From contig CP030277.1 in assembly GCA_003330885.1 (NCBI GenBank), positions 1,426,001 to 1,490,000 on the forward strand: 64,000 bases of DNA. Reading direction: 5' to 3'. Source of the DNA: Rhodobiaceae bacterium. GTDB taxonomy: Bacteria > Pseudomonadota > Alphaproteobacteria > Parvibaculales > Parvibaculaceae. Every line of letters starts with the position of its first letter. Positions within the stretch are counted from its first letter, which is position 1. Of this stretch, positions 52,610 to 62,677 are shown piece by piece. The translations under genes were made by a program, and so were the position numbers. The notes beneath the pieces are model-generated. The model did no database searches. It saw nothing but the letters and a program-made list of their open reading frames with translations, and was not told where the DNA came from.

Positions 52610-54115
52610 CTATACAGTCAAAACGCGGCCAACCGCATCCTTCCAACGCCCATATCGGCTTTCCCGCGATACTTCGTCCATTTCCGCATCAAATCGGGCT
52701 TCCTGCTGCCATTGCGCAGCAACATCTTCCTGGCCGCCAAAAAAGCCAACCTGCATGCCGGCGAGATAGGCAGCTCCCAACGCTGTTGTTTCCTGCACCA
52801 CAGGGCGGACCACGGGACGCCCCAAAAGATCGGAGAGGTTCTGGGCGAACCAATCATTGGCCACCATCCCCCCATCAACACGCAGTTCAATCGGCGCTGA
52901 AAGCCCCGCCCCTTCCATATCAGCGCCCATGGCGTCCATTAAATCGCGGGTTTGATAAGAAACAGACTCAAGCGCTGCGCGAACAATTTCCCGCGCGCCT
53001 GTGTCCCGCGTCATGCCAAGAATTGCCCCCCGTGCATTCGGGTCCCAATATGGCGCCCCGAGCCCAGTAAAGGCCGGAACAACGATCACCTGCGAGTCCG
53101 GATTGGCTTGTTTCGCGAGCGCTTCACTCTCCTCAGCCGAGGCAATGAATTTCATTTCATCGCGCAGCCACTGGATCGTCGCACCTGCCATGAAGATGGA
53201 GCCCTCAAGAGCGTAGGTGACTTCTCCACCAATTCGATAGGCAACAGTGGCAAGCAAACGGTTTTGCGAATGCACGTGAGCGCTGCCGGTATTGACCAGC
53301 GCAAAACACCCGGTCCCATAGGTCGACTTCATCATGCCGGGCTGGAAACAGGCCTGACCCACCGTCGCGGCTTGTTGATCGCCAGCAATACCGGTAATCG
53401 GCAGGGACACATCAAACAATCCAGAAGCTGTCTCCCCAAATGCTGCACAGCAATCCTTCACTTCAGGCAGGACCGAGCGTGGAATATCAAACCAACTGAG
53501 GATTTCATCGTCCCAATCCTGTGTATCGATGTTGAAGAGAAGTGTGCGCGACGCATTGGTCGCATCGGTCACATGAGACGCCCCACCGGTCAGATTGTAG
53601 ACAAGCCAGCTATCAATCGTTCCGAAGCAAAGTTCACCTTTCGCGGCACGCTCCCGTGCTCCCTCTACATTGTCGAGCAGCCAGGCAAGCTTCGTCCCCG
53701 AGAAATAAGGGTCGAGCAACAACCCTGTTTTCTTTTGAACGATCTCCTCTTTGCCTTCGCCCTTGAGGCGAGCGCAAAGGTCAGCCGTCCGCCGGTCTTG
53801 CCAGACAATCGCATTGTGAAGAGGCTCGCCGGTCACCCGATCCCAGATCAGACTCGTTTCCCGCTGATTGGTGATGCCAATGGCTGCGACGTCCGCCGTC
53901 TTACCCTTCGAGAGAACCTCTCTGCAGACCTCCAGCGTATCCGCCCATATCTGCTTGCCGTCATGCTCCACCCAGCCATCATTTGGGAAGATTTGCGGCA
54001 GCTCCTTCTGGGCGACCCGAACCGGTGTGCCCTTGCTGTCGAACAGGAGAGCTCGCGTGCTCGTCGTCCCCTGATCAATACTCAGCACATACGCTTTGCC
54101 GCCGCTTTCAGCCAT
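52610..54115 (-). CDS. glpK: Glycerol kinase
   Basis: 501 residues, full length for GlpK. It phosphorylates glycerol to sn-glycerol 3-phosphate with ATP. Visible: [14 protein letters not shown] (phosphate 1), [12 protein letters not shown], the substrate loop [35 protein letters not shown] and the C-terminal [14 protein letters not shown]. No glpD or glpF is adjacent. It is transcribed divergently from moaA with a 138-bp spacer and is followed after 30 nt by the FAD oxidoreductase. Confidence 0.97.
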   Translation of the reverse strand: MAESGGKAYVLSIDQGTTSTRALLFDSKGTPVRVAQKELPQIFPNDGWVEHDGKQIWADTLEVCREVLSKGKTADVAAIGITNQRETSLIWDRVTGEPLHNAIVWQDRRTADLCARLKGEGKEEIVQKKTGLLLDPYFSGTKLAWLLDNVEGARERAAKGELCFGTIDSWLVYNLTGGASHVTDATNASRTLLFNIDTQDWDDEILSWFDIPRSVLPEVKDCCAAFGETASGLFDVSLPITGIAGDQQAATVGQACFQPGMMKSTYGTGCFALVNTGSAHVHSQNRLLATVAYRIGGEVTYALEGSIFMAGATIQWLRDEMKFIASAEESEALAKQANPDSQVIVVPAFTGLGAPYWDPNARGAILGMTRDTGAREIVRAALESVSYQTRDLMDAMGADMEGAGLSAPIELRVDGGMVANDWFAQNLSDLLGRPVVRPVVQETTALGAAYLAGMQVGFFGGQEDVAAQWQQEARFDAEMDEVSRESRYGRWKDAVGRVLTV

Positions 54116-54253
54116 TCTGCCGTCCCCTGTTTTGTCTTTTGGTCACATCTGACCTTTTCTTGAAGCCTAACCTGTCAAAATACGCTGGCAAAGTGCCTGT
54201 TTGCCCCCATATTGTCGGATGAGACCAGCCTCAAGGGCTGCCAGAGGGACCTA

Positions 54254-55276
54254 ATGAGCCAGACCGACATCATCGCTGCGAAGCCGACCATGATTGACCC
54301 GTTCGGGCGCGCCGTTACCTATTTGCGTGTATCCGTCACGGATCGGTGCGATTTCCGCTGTGTCTATTGCATGTCCGAGCACATGACCTTTCTGCCCAAG
54401 AAGGACGTGCTCTCGCTGGAAGAACTGGAAACGGTATGTAACGCCTTCATCGACAAAGGCGTGCGCAAGCTCCGCCTGACCGGCGGTGAGCCATTAGTCC
54501 GCAAAGACATTATGGTTTTGATCAATCGTCTGGGCGCGAAGGTAAAGTCTGGGGAGCTGGACGAGCTCACCCTCACCACCAATGGGTCCCAACTCACCAA
54601 ATTTGCCGACGATCTCTACGCTGCTGGCGTCCGGCGGATTAATGTATCGGTCGACACTCTGAACCCCGAAAAATTCGCTGAGATAACCCGTTGGGGGCGC
54701 TTGCCACAGGTTCTCGAAGGCATCGAGGCAGCAAAGACGGCAGGCTTGAAAGTGAAGATCAATGCTGTCGCGCTCAAGGACGAGAACGAAGCCGAAATTC
54801 CCTCAATGATTGAGTGGGCCCATGGCAACGGCCACGACCTCACCCTGATTGAGACCATGCCCATGGGCGACATTGATGAAGACCGGACAGATCAGTACCT
54901 GCCGCTCTCCAAAGTCCGTACTGATCTCGAAAAACGGTGGACCTTGACGGATCTTCCAGAACGCACAGGCGGCCCGGCGCGCTATGTGCGCATTGAAGAG
55001 ACTGGCGGCAAGCTCGGTTTCATCACACCGCTTACCCACAATTTTTGTGAAAGCTGCAATCGAGTGCGTCTCACCTGCACGGGTCAGCTCTATATGTGCT
55101 TGGGCCAGGACGACAATGCAGACCTGCGGGCTGCACTCCGAGAGGGCGGACAAGCAGCGCTCTCAGAATCAATTGATGAAGCCATTGGCCGCAAACCAAA
55201 GGGCCATGACTTCATCATCGATCGGGACCATAAAGGCCCAGCCGTCGGCCGACATATGTCACTGACCGGCGGCTGA
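54254..55276 (+). CDS. moaA: GTP 3',8-cyclase MoaA (molybdenum cofactor biosynthesis)
   Basis: 340 residues, radical SAM enzyme for the first step of molybdopterin synthesis. The N-terminal cluster is C32-x3-C36-x2-C39 (RCDFRCVYC). [12 protein letters not shown] is the SAM-binding GGE segment. The C-terminal second [4Fe-4S] cluster is [11 protein letters not shown]. The protein ends in Gly-Gly (LTGG), required for activity. The start at ATG 54254, after GAGGGA, is preferred over an upstream in-frame one. The nearby Mo hydroxylase large subunit would need its product. Confidence 0.97.
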   Translation: MSQTDIIAAKPTMIDPFGRAVTYLRVSVTDRCDFRCVYCMSEHMTFLPKKDVLSLEELETVCNAFIDKGVRKLRLTGGEPLVRKDIMVLINRLGAKVKSGELDELTLTTNGSQLTKFADDLYAAGVRRINVSVDTLNPEKFAEITRWGRLPQVLEGIEAAKTAGLKVKINAVALKDENEAEIPSMIEWAHGNGHDLTLIETMPMGDIDEDRTDQYLPLSKVRTDLEKRWTLTDLPERTGGPARYVRIEETGGKLGFITPLTHNFCESCNRVRLTCTGQLYMCLGQDDNADLRAALREGGQAALSESIDEAIGRKPKGHDFIIDRDHKGPAVGRHMSLTGG

Positions 55277-55291
55277 TCCAATTTTTTGGCC

Positions 55292-56398
55292 TCAGAATGC
55301 TTTCTGCCAGCCGATGGTAACCATCAGGTCTGTTTCCATCTGAGGTCCGTTGAGGTTCTCATAGATTGGCGCCCCGACTTCCAATGCAAGGCGGTGCCCT
55401 TCAAGGAAACCGGATTGACCGGCAAGGTTAAGTCCGACAAAGGCTTCCACCCGCTTGCCACCAAAATTGTCCGGATCAGCAGTCTGAACAGGCGCGGTAA
55501 TGCGTGGATCAAACCCCTCAATCGTGCCTTCATGCTTCGCGGTCAGTCGTCCAGACAGACTGATCCACGGCTGGAACTGATAGGACGCCCAGCCGGTCAG
55601 CTGATGCTTGTTGCCAAGCGTGTAGCCCTCATCATTCGTGCCCGTCCGAAGAGTTGACCGCCACTGAGCGCCCCACCCCCAATTCGCGTCATAGCCTGTA
55701 TAGGTAAGACCAGGCTCCAGGTCATATGTGCCTGACCCTAATTGCATGGCATAGGGCAAACGCAATGTTGGGCGGGTCCCCATCGGTGTCAGGACACTGT
55801 CGCTCTCGGTGATCGATCCAGTCGGAATGCTGAGGCCAATATTCGCATGCAGCTTGTGGCCTGGTTCATCATGCAGGCTGACCAGAGCGGCAGCCTTTGT
55901 GTCACCAATGCCCGAGCTCTTCGTTGTGAATGAGCCAAGACGCGTGGTACCCGCCATACCCTGGAAGGTGATGTGATCCATCTCTTTTTCAAGGTACATA
56001 CCCATCAGCATCAAAGTGATGGTGTCGGTCGGCGCATACATCGCTCCAACCATATGCATGTCCATAGTCATTTCAGTCGGCACCACACGCAACGTTGGCG
56101 GCCCTGCAAATCGGTTTGGAACCGTCGTCACAATTTCCTCTGGGCTAACAGAACGGTTTCCGATCCGATTGCCTTCCATATCCATATGCATAAAGCGATA
56201 GGAGAACATAACCTCCCCGGCTTTGTGCAGATGGTCGCCCATCACACCGATCGGTGCGTGAGAATAAGCGTTCGTGGCATCTGGCTCGTGATCAACCCCA
56301 TCATGGGCGAATGACGGTGTTGAAAAAGCGAGAGCGGCAGTGACTGCGACACCCATCGCAGACCCCGACCGTGACCACCTGAGACTAGAATTTTTCAT
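55292..56398 (-). CDS. Outer-membrane/periplasmic 'MetA-pathway'-like protein of copper operon
   Basis: 368 residues from the ATG at 56398 (AGGAGG 9 nt upstream). A signal peptide (about 1-31, ending PSFA) is followed by His/Met-rich sequence (HDGVDHEPDATNAYSHAP, MTMDMHMVGAMY, MHMDME) and a beta-rich C-terminal half with alternating aromatic strands, resembling the phenol-degradation MetA-like beta-barrel family. The Met/His clusters suggest copper handling. It is the last gene of a minus-strand operon with the TonB copper receptor (78 nt gap) and DUF2946 protein. Confidence 0.8.
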   Translation of the reverse strand: MKNSSLRWSRSGSAMGVAVTAALAFSTPSFAHDGVDHEPDATNAYSHAPIGVMGDHLHKAGEVMFSYRFMHMDMEGNRIGNRSVSPEEIVTTVPNRFAGPPTLRVVPTEMTMDMHMVGAMYAPTDTITLMLMGMYLEKEMDHITFQGMAGTTRLGSFTTKSSGIGDTKAAALVSLHDEPGHKLHANIGLSIPTGSITESDSVLTPMGTRPTLRLPYAMQLGSGTYDLEPGLTYTGYDANWGWGAQWRSTLRTGTNDEGYTLGNKHQLTGWASYQFQPWISLSGRLTAKHEGTIEGFDPRITAPVQTADPDNFGGKRVEAFVGLNLAGQSGFLEGHRLALEVGAPIYENLNGPQMETDLMVTIGWQKAF

Positions 56399-56476
56399 TA
56401 TATGTTTCCTCCTGAAACAGTTAGGGGAGAAGCTGAACCACTTGATGGATTGCAAAGGTTCACCTCCTCCAGGGCG

Positions 56477-58612
56477 TTAGAAACTCAGTGAAACTTTTAA
56501 GAATGCTGACCGGCCGGGCTCATCCACCTGCACGCTGGTGCCGGAGAAAATGTCTTCTCGGTTGAGGTGATAGGCATAGTCAGCATCAAGAATATTTGAG
56601 ACACCGCCCTCCAGAGAAACGGCATCATTGATTAGGTATTTTCCGAACACACCCAGTGTGACCCAGGAAGATGTTCGCCCGGCGTCGCGGCCTGATCCAG
56701 TGGTTGGGTCCACATCGACACGGGTCGCTTTGGCGGCCATGTCGACACGGGTGCCGATCAACCACTCCGTTGCGTCGTACCGAAGCTCGAAATGGGCCTC
56801 AACCGGTGGGATTTGCGCAAGGGCACGATCATCCGTTTCATTTTGCCCATAGGTGTAAGCAACACCTGCAGAACCTTCCCAGCCCAGAGCAAAGGCATGC
56901 CGCGCTTCCAGCTCGCCACCGGCCAGTGTCGCCCGCACATTGCGATAAATGGTCGTGCGTGTGTCATTGGTAAGAATACCTGTTTGGGCCCGGGCCCGAT
57001 CCCGAAGAATGTAATCTTCGATCCGGTCATAATAGAGCGAGCCCGACAGACTCCACGCACCACCGTCGGATGCAAAGCCCACATCAATCTGATGGTGACG
57101 CTCTGGGTCAAGGTTGGGGTTTCCAACCCAACTGCTCACCCCTCCGGGGCCCATGAAACTAGAGAGATAGCGTTCCGTCGCATCCGGCGAGCGCATGGAA
57201 TGGCTCACCCCGGCAAAAACAGTTGTGAGATCAGACACATCATGCTCAAGGCGCGCCAAACCACTTATATTGTGGTCCGTTGACCGGTCTGCCGTGGTCC
57301 CATAATGCATCTGGTACAGGTTGTTTGCCGACAGAAACACACCCCCGCCCATCGGGCTCACACGCGCCTGCACATCCGCCTTGCGAGCTTCAGAGGTGAC
57401 ATTGTCATAACGAAGCCCAAGCTTCAGACCTGTTGCTTCACCAAGGGGGAGAACACCCTCGGCAAAGAAGCCAACCTGCGTAATCGCAACATCTGGCCAG
57501 AGGAGGTTCTGCAAGACATTAGCGGTTGCCCCTGTCGCACCATCAAAGCGCTGCGCTTCCCGCTCATTCCGCTGCAGATCAACGCCAACGGACAGAGACA
57601 CATCATCAAATCGCAAGTCGCCAATGACACGCCCGCCATAGGTGTCTGACGTGCTGTCGACAAAGCGAGCGCGCATGGCTGTGAATGGCCGAAGAGAGAA
57701 ATTGTCCATCTCATGATCAACCAGCGATCCATAGGCTTCCACACGAAGCCGAGAGAGCAGTCCGTCAAAATCCAATATGCCTTTGGCGGTGATTTTGACC
57801 GAGTCGGACAAAGGCGAGTCCATGCCAGCACCTGGGAACAACGCATCGGTAACGCGGTCTTGTTCAATATCTACGGAAAAATATTGATTAGGTGTGGGCG
57901 TTAGGGAGAGTCCGAGCCCACCGTGGCGTTGCCGATAGGAGGTCGCGACTTCATGCCCATCGCCATCCTCATATTTACCGGCATCAACATATGTTGCGTC
58001 AGCACGCACGGAGCCCCAGTTATCACCAGCAAGGCCGGCTCCGGAGGCTCTTTTAGATGAACCATTGCTCTCAAATCCGGCAGAAACATCGCCTTTGCTT
58101 GTCCACCTGTCCAATCGCACCGGGTCCCGCTCAAAAAGTACCGTGCCACCGCTACCCCCAGCGCCGTAGAGCACACTGGAATACCCCTTCAGAACCGTTA
58201 CGCGGTCATAGGTATCCATGTTGATGAAGGATGCGGGCGGATCCATCCGGTTTGGACAGGCGCCATACTGAGACGCGCCGTCATTTAAGATGTTGATCTG
58301 ATTTTGCCGCTGCCCGCGAATGACGGGATCAACACCATGTCCCCCCATCCGACCAGCTGAAATGCCGACTGTGTTGCGCAGATACGCGCCACTGTCCGTC
58401 TCCGGCGTCAGGCGCTCACGTGGAAAGCTCTGGCGGATCGACGGGTCGTCTTCACTGGCGCGCACGACAATTTCAGAGAGATGGAGCGGCTCAGCCTCGC
58501 CTTGCGCAAGGGATGCAGATACGCTCCCAACCAATGGGATAAGCGCCACGGTGCCGACTAGCGCACAATTGCCGCCAAAGCGTCGTCCCAGACGCTCGGG
58601 TGGTAATGTCAC
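56477..58612 (-). CDS. TonB-dependent copper receptor (OprC/NosA type)
   Basis: 711 residues, outer-membrane receptor. A signal peptide (about 1-37) is followed by a short TonB-box region (LSEIVVRA), a plug domain with PVIRGQRQNQINILNDG and the copper-receptor hallmark GACPNRMDPPASF, and a 22-strand barrel ending in aromatic Phe (SLSF). OprC and NosA take up copper, NosA for nitrous oxide reductase in Pseudomonas. Here the context is copper acquisition: a DUF2946 gene precedes it and a Met/His-rich exported protein follows. Confidence 0.94.
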   Translation of the reverse strand: MTLPPERLGRRFGGNCALVGTVALIPLVGSVSASLAQGEAEPLHLSEIVVRASEDDPSIRQSFPRERLTPETDSGAYLRNTVGISAGRMGGHGVDPVIRGQRQNQINILNDGASQYGACPNRMDPPASFINMDTYDRVTVLKGYSSVLYGAGGSGGTVLFERDPVRLDRWTSKGDVSAGFESNGSSKRASGAGLAGDNWGSVRADATYVDAGKYEDGDGHEVATSYRQRHGGLGLSLTPTPNQYFSVDIEQDRVTDALFPGAGMDSPLSDSVKITAKGILDFDGLLSRLRVEAYGSLVDHEMDNFSLRPFTAMRARFVDSTSDTYGGRVIGDLRFDDVSLSVGVDLQRNEREAQRFDGATGATANVLQNLLWPDVAITQVGFFAEGVLPLGEATGLKLGLRYDNVTSEARKADVQARVSPMGGGVFLSANNLYQMHYGTTADRSTDHNISGLARLEHDVSDLTTVFAGVSHSMRSPDATERYLSSFMGPGGVSSWVGNPNLDPERHHQIDVGFASDGGAWSLSGSLYYDRIEDYILRDRARAQTGILTNDTRTTIYRNVRATLAGGELEARHAFALGWEGSAGVAYTYGQNETDDRALAQIPPVEAHFELRYDATEWLIGTRVDMAAKATRVDVDPTTGSGRDAGRTSSWVTLGVFGKYLINDAVSLEGGVSNILDADYAYHLNREDIFSGTSVQVDEPGRSAFLKVSLSF

Positions 58613-58628
58613 GGAAAATGTCCCCTAG

Positions 58629-58681
58629 GAATTCAGTCTCGAAAACTCGAAAAATCAGTGCGCAAAGCACCTACTGAATTC
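58629..58681. repeat. 9-bp inverted repeat in copper operon spacer
   Basis: GAATTCAGT (58629-58637) and ACTGAATTC (58673-58681) are perfect complements 35 nt apart, with a smaller GTGC/GCAC hairpin between. It spans the DUF2946 stop and the spacer before the TonB receptor; possibly an mRNA-processing or attenuation structure. Confidence 0.4.
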
Positions 58682-59096
58682 AGGCAGGGGGCGCTCTCGT
58701 AGGGTGAGAGCTGACAACATGAGATGTGTCGAGGCGTTCATCATGAGGCGGAGAGACACCAGCAAGCATTAACGAGCGTTGCTGCACCAGCTTGATGGAA
58801 CTGCATCCACAGCCCGCGCCAGACGAACAGGCGCAGAGCGTACAAACATCACACCCGGCGCTATTGCTGGTTTTGTCACCAGGCGTGTCAGCACCATCGC
58901 CAAGGTAGATATCTTCAATACCGGCAGTCGTGCAGATCGTGACCCAGAATTCGTCACCTGATTCTGCAGCAATCGCTCCAGCAAAGGGCAGCATGAGCTG
59001 GAGAAGCATCGCCCACACACCGAGCACCGCCACAACGAAACGCCGTGTGTCGCCGCTCTGTGCACTCTTGGTACGTGTGGTTGAATTTGGCCCCAT
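58680..59096 (-). CDS. DUF2946-like exported protein of copper operon
   Basis: 138 residues with an N-terminal TM or signal segment (about 20-45). The EFWVTICTTAGI motif is typical of DUF2946 proteins, and a Cys-rich stretch (CDVCTLCACSSGAGCGC) with a His-containing tail could bind metal. DUF2946 proteins commonly precede TonB copper receptors. It is the first gene of the three-gene operon. An inverted repeat CGTCCT-N6-AGGACG (59146-59163) lies about 50 nt upstream. Confidence 0.8.
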   Translation of the reverse strand: MGPNSTTRTKSAQSGDTRRFVVAVLGVWAMLLQLMLPFAGAIAAESGDEFWVTICTTAGIEDIYLGDGADTPGDKTSNSAGCDVCTLCACSSGAGCGCSSIKLVQQRSLMLAGVSPPHDERLDTSHVVSSHPTRAPPA

Positions 59097-59145
59097 GCCG
59101 GATACTTGCCCCTTCTGAACTCTTCAATTTCTATCTGGACAATCG

Positions 59146-59163
59146 CGTCCTGTCATTAGGACG
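59146..59163. promoter_or_regulatory. Inverted repeat upstream of copper operon
   Basis: CGTCCT-GTCATT-AGGACG, about 50 nt upstream of the DUF2946 start. A possible operator; it does not match the CueR consensus I know. Confidence 0.3.
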
Positions 59164-59272
59164 AAATGCCCCATGCGTTTGTGACCGCAACCGGCCCATG
59201 AATCACTCACAAATTCAACCCGTTACCTGAAACGCTTGAAAGGTTATAGTGCGCCCCACATGTAACGCCTTG

Positions 59273-59285
59273 ACCTGAATCAGGT
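59273..59285. promoter_or_regulatory. Palindrome in nadK leader
   Basis: ACCTGA-A-TCAGGT is centred 24 nt before the nadK ATG, next to a TTGACC that could be a -35 element. Confidence 0.3.
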
Positions 59286-59302
59286 GGAAAACGGAGCCGG
59301 GG

Positions 59303-60070
59303 ATGAAGTTCCGCAAAATTGCCTTTGTGGCAACAGATGTGCCGGAAGCACAAGCTGCACTCAAAAACCTGAGTGAACGCTATGGCAATGCCGACACAGA
59401 AGACGCAGACGTCATTGTTGCCCTTGGCGGTGACGGCCTGATGCTGCAAACGCTTCACACCTATATGGACCGGCGCATCCCGATTTATGGCATGAACCGT
59501 GGGTCGGTGGGATTTCTGATGAACGAGTTCCAGGACAATGACCTGCCTGAACGCCTGAATGCTGCAGAGATCAGCACCCTACACCCGCTCAAGATGGTGG
59601 CAAAAGTCGCAGACGGAAAGACCCATACCGCTTTGGCAATCAATGAAGTCTCACTCCTGAGAGAGACCTACCAGGCTGCGAAGATCCGTATTTCCATCGA
59701 CGGCAAGATGCGCATGGACGAACTGATCTGTGATGGTGTCCTGGTCGCAACACCGGCGGGCAGCACCGCATACAATTTCTCTGCCCAAGGGCCCATTATC
59801 CCAATCGGTGGTGAACTTCTGGCACTCACACCAATCAGTGCCTTCCGGCCCAGGCGCTGGCGCGGCGCCCTGCTGCCCCACACAGCCGAAGTCCGGTTCG
59901 AAATTCTGGAAGCAGGCAAACGGCCGGTGAGTTGCGTTGCCGACCATTCAGAAGTTCGAAACGTGACGGACGTGCATATCTCAGAAGAACGCTCCGTCGA
60001 ATTGCTGATGATGTTCGATGAGGGCCATAGCCTGGATGAACGCATTCTTCGCGAACAGTTTCTTCCTTGA
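59303..60070 (+). CDS. nadK: NAD kinase
   Basis: 255 residues, typical of alphaproteobacterial NadK. It makes NADP from NAD and ATP. The GGDG motif is at residues 42-45 ([10 protein letters not shown]). NEVSLLR, the glycine-rich [17 protein letters not shown] and the C-terminal SVELLMMFD follow. The ATG has GGAG 8-9 nt upstream. Its stop overlaps the start of the AbrB-like membrane protein gene by 4 nt. Confidence 0.96.
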   Translation: MKFRKIAFVATDVPEAQAALKNLSERYGNADTEDADVIVALGGDGLMLQTLHTYMDRRIPIYGMNRGSVGFLMNEFQDNDLPERLNAAEISTLHPLKMVAKVADGKTHTALAINEVSLLRETYQAAKIRISIDGKMRMDELICDGVLVATPAGSTAYNFSAQGPIIPIGGELLALTPISAFRPRRWRGALLPHTAEVRFEILEAGKRPVSCVADHSEVRNVTDVHISEERSVELLMMFDEGHSLDERILREQFLP

Positions 60071-61155
60071 ATTCCAACAATCCTGTTTCCGGGCCGGTGG
60101 AGGACATGCCCCCCTCACCCGGAAACGTTGCCATCGCCCTAGCAGCCGGGTCCCTGGGAGGGGCGCTGTTCGCTTTCTTAGGAGCCCCGCTCGCCTGGAT
60201 GTTGGGCGCCATGGCGGCAACCACATGTCTTGCCCTCTTTGGTGCTAAAACAGAGATATACCCGAGTGCCGTGAGCATCATGGTCGCTGTTCTCGGAGTC
60301 TTGATGGGGTCTGCGTTTACACCAGACATCGTCACGCAGGCTGTTAGTTGGCTACCCAGCGTCTTGCTGATGATCACCGTCATGTCCACCTTTGCTGCTG
60401 GCGGTTACGTCATTTTTCGACGTCTTGGAGGCTATGACCCGATCACAGCCTATTTTTCGGCAGTGCCGGGTGGCTTTACCGAAATGACATTGATGGGCAC
60501 AGACTTGGGGGGCGATGCCAAAACCATTGCGCTCGCCCATGCAACCAGGATCCTGATCGTGGTGAGCGTTATCCCCTTCTACTTTCGAGGCATTCTGGGA
60601 TTGGAGATTCCGACGCTCCCCTCAAACCTTTTGAGTGTCGCCGCCTTCCCAATTGCCGACGGCCTCATTCTGCTCGGCTGCGCGATTATTGGGCTCTATG
60701 CCGCGCGGTGGATGAAGCTTCCAGCCCCTGCTTTTCTGGGCCCTATGGCGTTGAGTGCGCTGGCGCACGCCACAGGCTGGACCGCCAACGCCCCGCCCCT
60801 CGAACTCATCGCTATTGCCCAGATTGTTGTGGGAGCCTCAATCGGAAGCCGTTTCGCCGGCCAGACCTGGCAGAGCGCCCGCAAGACCATCCTCCTCGCT
60901 ACCGCGACAACGAGCCTGATGATCATGGCTGCATCCTTGATTGGTCTGGGCATGGCAGGCCTTCTCGGGCACCCCATGGAAGCGCTCGTACTGGCACTAA
61001 GCCCCGGCGGTCTGACGGAAATGGCCCTGATCGCCCTGACCATAGGTATCAATACAGCCTACGTTTCGACACTGCATATCCTTCGGATCCTCTTCGTATT
61101 GATGGCTGCCCCACTTGTGGCCCCGAAAAATCGCCCGAAAAACCCATCTCAGTAA
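60067..61155 (+). CDS. AbrB-family integral membrane protein (ammonia monooxygenase-related annotation)
   Basis: 362 residues, about 10 hydrophobic segments arranged as a duplicated unit. Both halves contain the paired motif around [13 protein letters not shown] and [13 protein letters not shown], typical of AbrB-duplication membrane proteins (PF05145), often misnamed ammonia monooxygenase. Function is unknown; transport is likely. The start is uncertain: a TTG overlapping the nadK stop (TTGA) gives this length, while an ATG at 60106 preceded closely by GGAGGAC is an alternative. Confidence 0.85.
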   Translation: MNSNNPVSGPVEDMPPSPGNVAIALAAGSLGGALFAFLGAPLAWMLGAMAATTCLALFGAKTEIYPSAVSIMVAVLGVLMGSAFTPDIVTQAVSWLPSVLLMITVMSTFAAGGYVIFRRLGGYDPITAYFSAVPGGFTEMTLMGTDLGGDAKTIALAHATRILIVVSVIPFYFRGILGLEIPTLPSNLLSVAAFPIADGLILLGCAIIGLYAARWMKLPAPAFLGPMALSALAHATGWTANAPPLELIAIAQIVVGASIGSRFAGQTWQSARKTILLATATTSLMIMAASLIGLGMAGLLGHPMEALVLALSPGGLTEMALIALTIGINTAYVSTLHILRILFVLMAAPLVAPKNRPKNPSQ

Positions 61156-61217
61156 ACAGATTGTTAAACCGATCAATCTAGGATGCTTGAGGTAACAAAG
61201 GATTGGGGAGTCCACGG

Positions 61218-61721
61218 GTGAGCGAAATGACATGGACCACGGAGAATCTCGACATGGTTGCGCAGAGTCGCAAAGTCACCCCGAAGAGACTATTACCCGC
61301 ACGCGTTTCCCGCGAAGATCTGATCGCTCGAGCTGAAAAAGCAATCGACAGCATGCGTGATGAGTTTGCAGGTTGGATTCAAGAAGAGGCAGAAGACCTC
61401 ACCAAGGCACTTGCGGCCTGGCTTGAAATACCAACGGACGCGGAACGTACAGATGATTTGTTCAGACGTGCCCATGATCTAAAGGGACAGGCCCCGACGC
61501 TCGGCTATCCTATTGTCGGCCGTATCGCGACATCACTTTGCGAACTGCTGGGGTGCCAACAGGTTGACGCAGCCGAATTAATCATCCTAACCAAAAGCCA
61601 CGTAGGTGCCATCAAGGCCGCCATCCGTGATGAGGTTCGCGATGAGACAAATGCAACGGCCGCAGCACTGGCGTCCGAGCTAGAAGCTGCCGTCAGCACG
61701 CTCTACCAGAAACTCAATTGA
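61218..61721 (+). CDS. HPt-domain phosphotransfer protein
   Basis: 167 residues from the GTG at 61218, with GGGGAG 7 nt upstream. A four-helix HPt domain occupies the C-terminal two thirds with the phosphorylatable His86 in RAHDLKGQAPTLG. HPt proteins relay phosphate between response-regulator receivers. No histidine kinase or receiver gene is adjacent, so partners are elsewhere. Its 3' end overlaps the convergent Nudix gene by 8 nt. Confidence 0.85.
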   Translation: MSEMTWTTENLDMVAQSRKVTPKRLLPARVSREDLIARAEKAIDSMRDEFAGWIQEEAEDLTKALAAWLEIPTDAERTDDLFRRAHDLKGQAPTLGYPIVGRIATSLCELLGCQQVDAAELIILTKSHVGAIKAAIRDEVRDETNATAAALASELEAAVSTLYQKLN

Positions 61722-62556
61722 TCCGGTCCATCGACTCTTCGACCACCGAATAGTCCGCCTCTGCAGGAATGCAAAGTTTCGACACGCCATCAATTTCCCG
61801 AACGACAGGCTCTACCGTAACCACTTGAGTTGCTTGTGCGGTAGAAAGAGCCGCAGCCACATTTGGCGAGCGCCCCAGCTTTTCCACGTTCAAACGGGTC
61901 GGGAAGATAATCGTCCGTCGTTTCTCTTCCGCATCCATCAGCGCCGCAGCCGGTTCAATCCAAACGGAATCGACACTCTCGTGCCCGTCATGCACCGCAA
62001 GGTGATCGTCTGGTGCCGCCGCCAGATAGAAATAGGTGTCAAATCTCTTCGGCATCATCTTGGGCGTAATCCAATGGGCAAAAGGCACCAGCGCGTCACA
62101 TGCCAGATGAAGGTCTTCCTGCTCAAGGAAATCAGCCATGGGGACCTCTCCTTTGTGCAATCTGTCCCGCCAGGGTTCCATGCCTTCAAGGCGCTTCCCA
62201 TCAACAAACGATGCTGATCCTTTGGGCCGCGCAAGCAGCACACCACATTCTTCAAAGGCTTCCCGAATGGCGGCAACTTGGATGGCGAGTTCACCGTCTG
62301 AAACGCCTTCAGCGCCATCACAGCGGGTCCGAATAGCAGGCGCCTTGTCCCCCTCATCAAGCTTGCCGCCCGGGAAGACAAGCGCACCGGAGGCAAAATC
62401 GATCTGGTGATGACGAACAACCATAAACACTTCAAGTCCAGGTTCACCGTCTCGTAACAACATGATCGTCGCTGCCGGGATCAATGGTTTTTCAGTTTTC
62501 TCGCTCAAGTCATCCCCCAATTTCCATTTCGATGACCCTAGCGCTTCGGTCGCCAT
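61714..62556 (-). CDS. Nudix hydrolase (NUDT19-like, with insertion)
   Basis: 280 residues from the ATG at 62556 (a TTG at 62574 would add six). The Nudix box is split: FPGGKLDEGD is followed by an insertion of about 35 residues before AAIREAFEECGVLL. This layout is found in NUDT19/RP2-like acyl-CoA or CoA diphosphatases, so a CoA-ester substrate is plausible. No clear ribosome binding site precedes either start. It is divergent from the EAL gene. Confidence 0.88.
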   Translation of the reverse strand: MATEALGSSKWKLGDDLSEKTEKPLIPAATIMLLRDGEPGLEVFMVVRHHQIDFASGALVFPGGKLDEGDKAPAIRTRCDGAEGVSDGELAIQVAAIREAFEECGVLLARPKGSASFVDGKRLEGMEPWRDRLHKGEVPMADFLEQEDLHLACDALVPFAHWITPKMMPKRFDTYFYLAAAPDDHLAVHDGHESVDSVWIEPAAALMDAEEKRRTIIFPTRLNVEKLGRSPNVAAALSTAQATQVVTVEPVVREIDGVSKLCIPAEADYSVVEESMDRIN

Positions 62557-62677
62557 AGAAACAAATTTACTCAAATTTGCGCGGCGAACGCGACGTCATC
62601 CTAACGCGCGAAACTTACACTGGGTCGTAAGTTCAGACAGATTTCGACCCCAGATTCTTTCTCGGTGCCATTGAATT

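Noticed and set aside
52952..54163. Plus-strand open frame of 403 codons opposite glpK
   Set aside because: Antisense shadow of the well-conserved glycerol kinase gene; no domain features.
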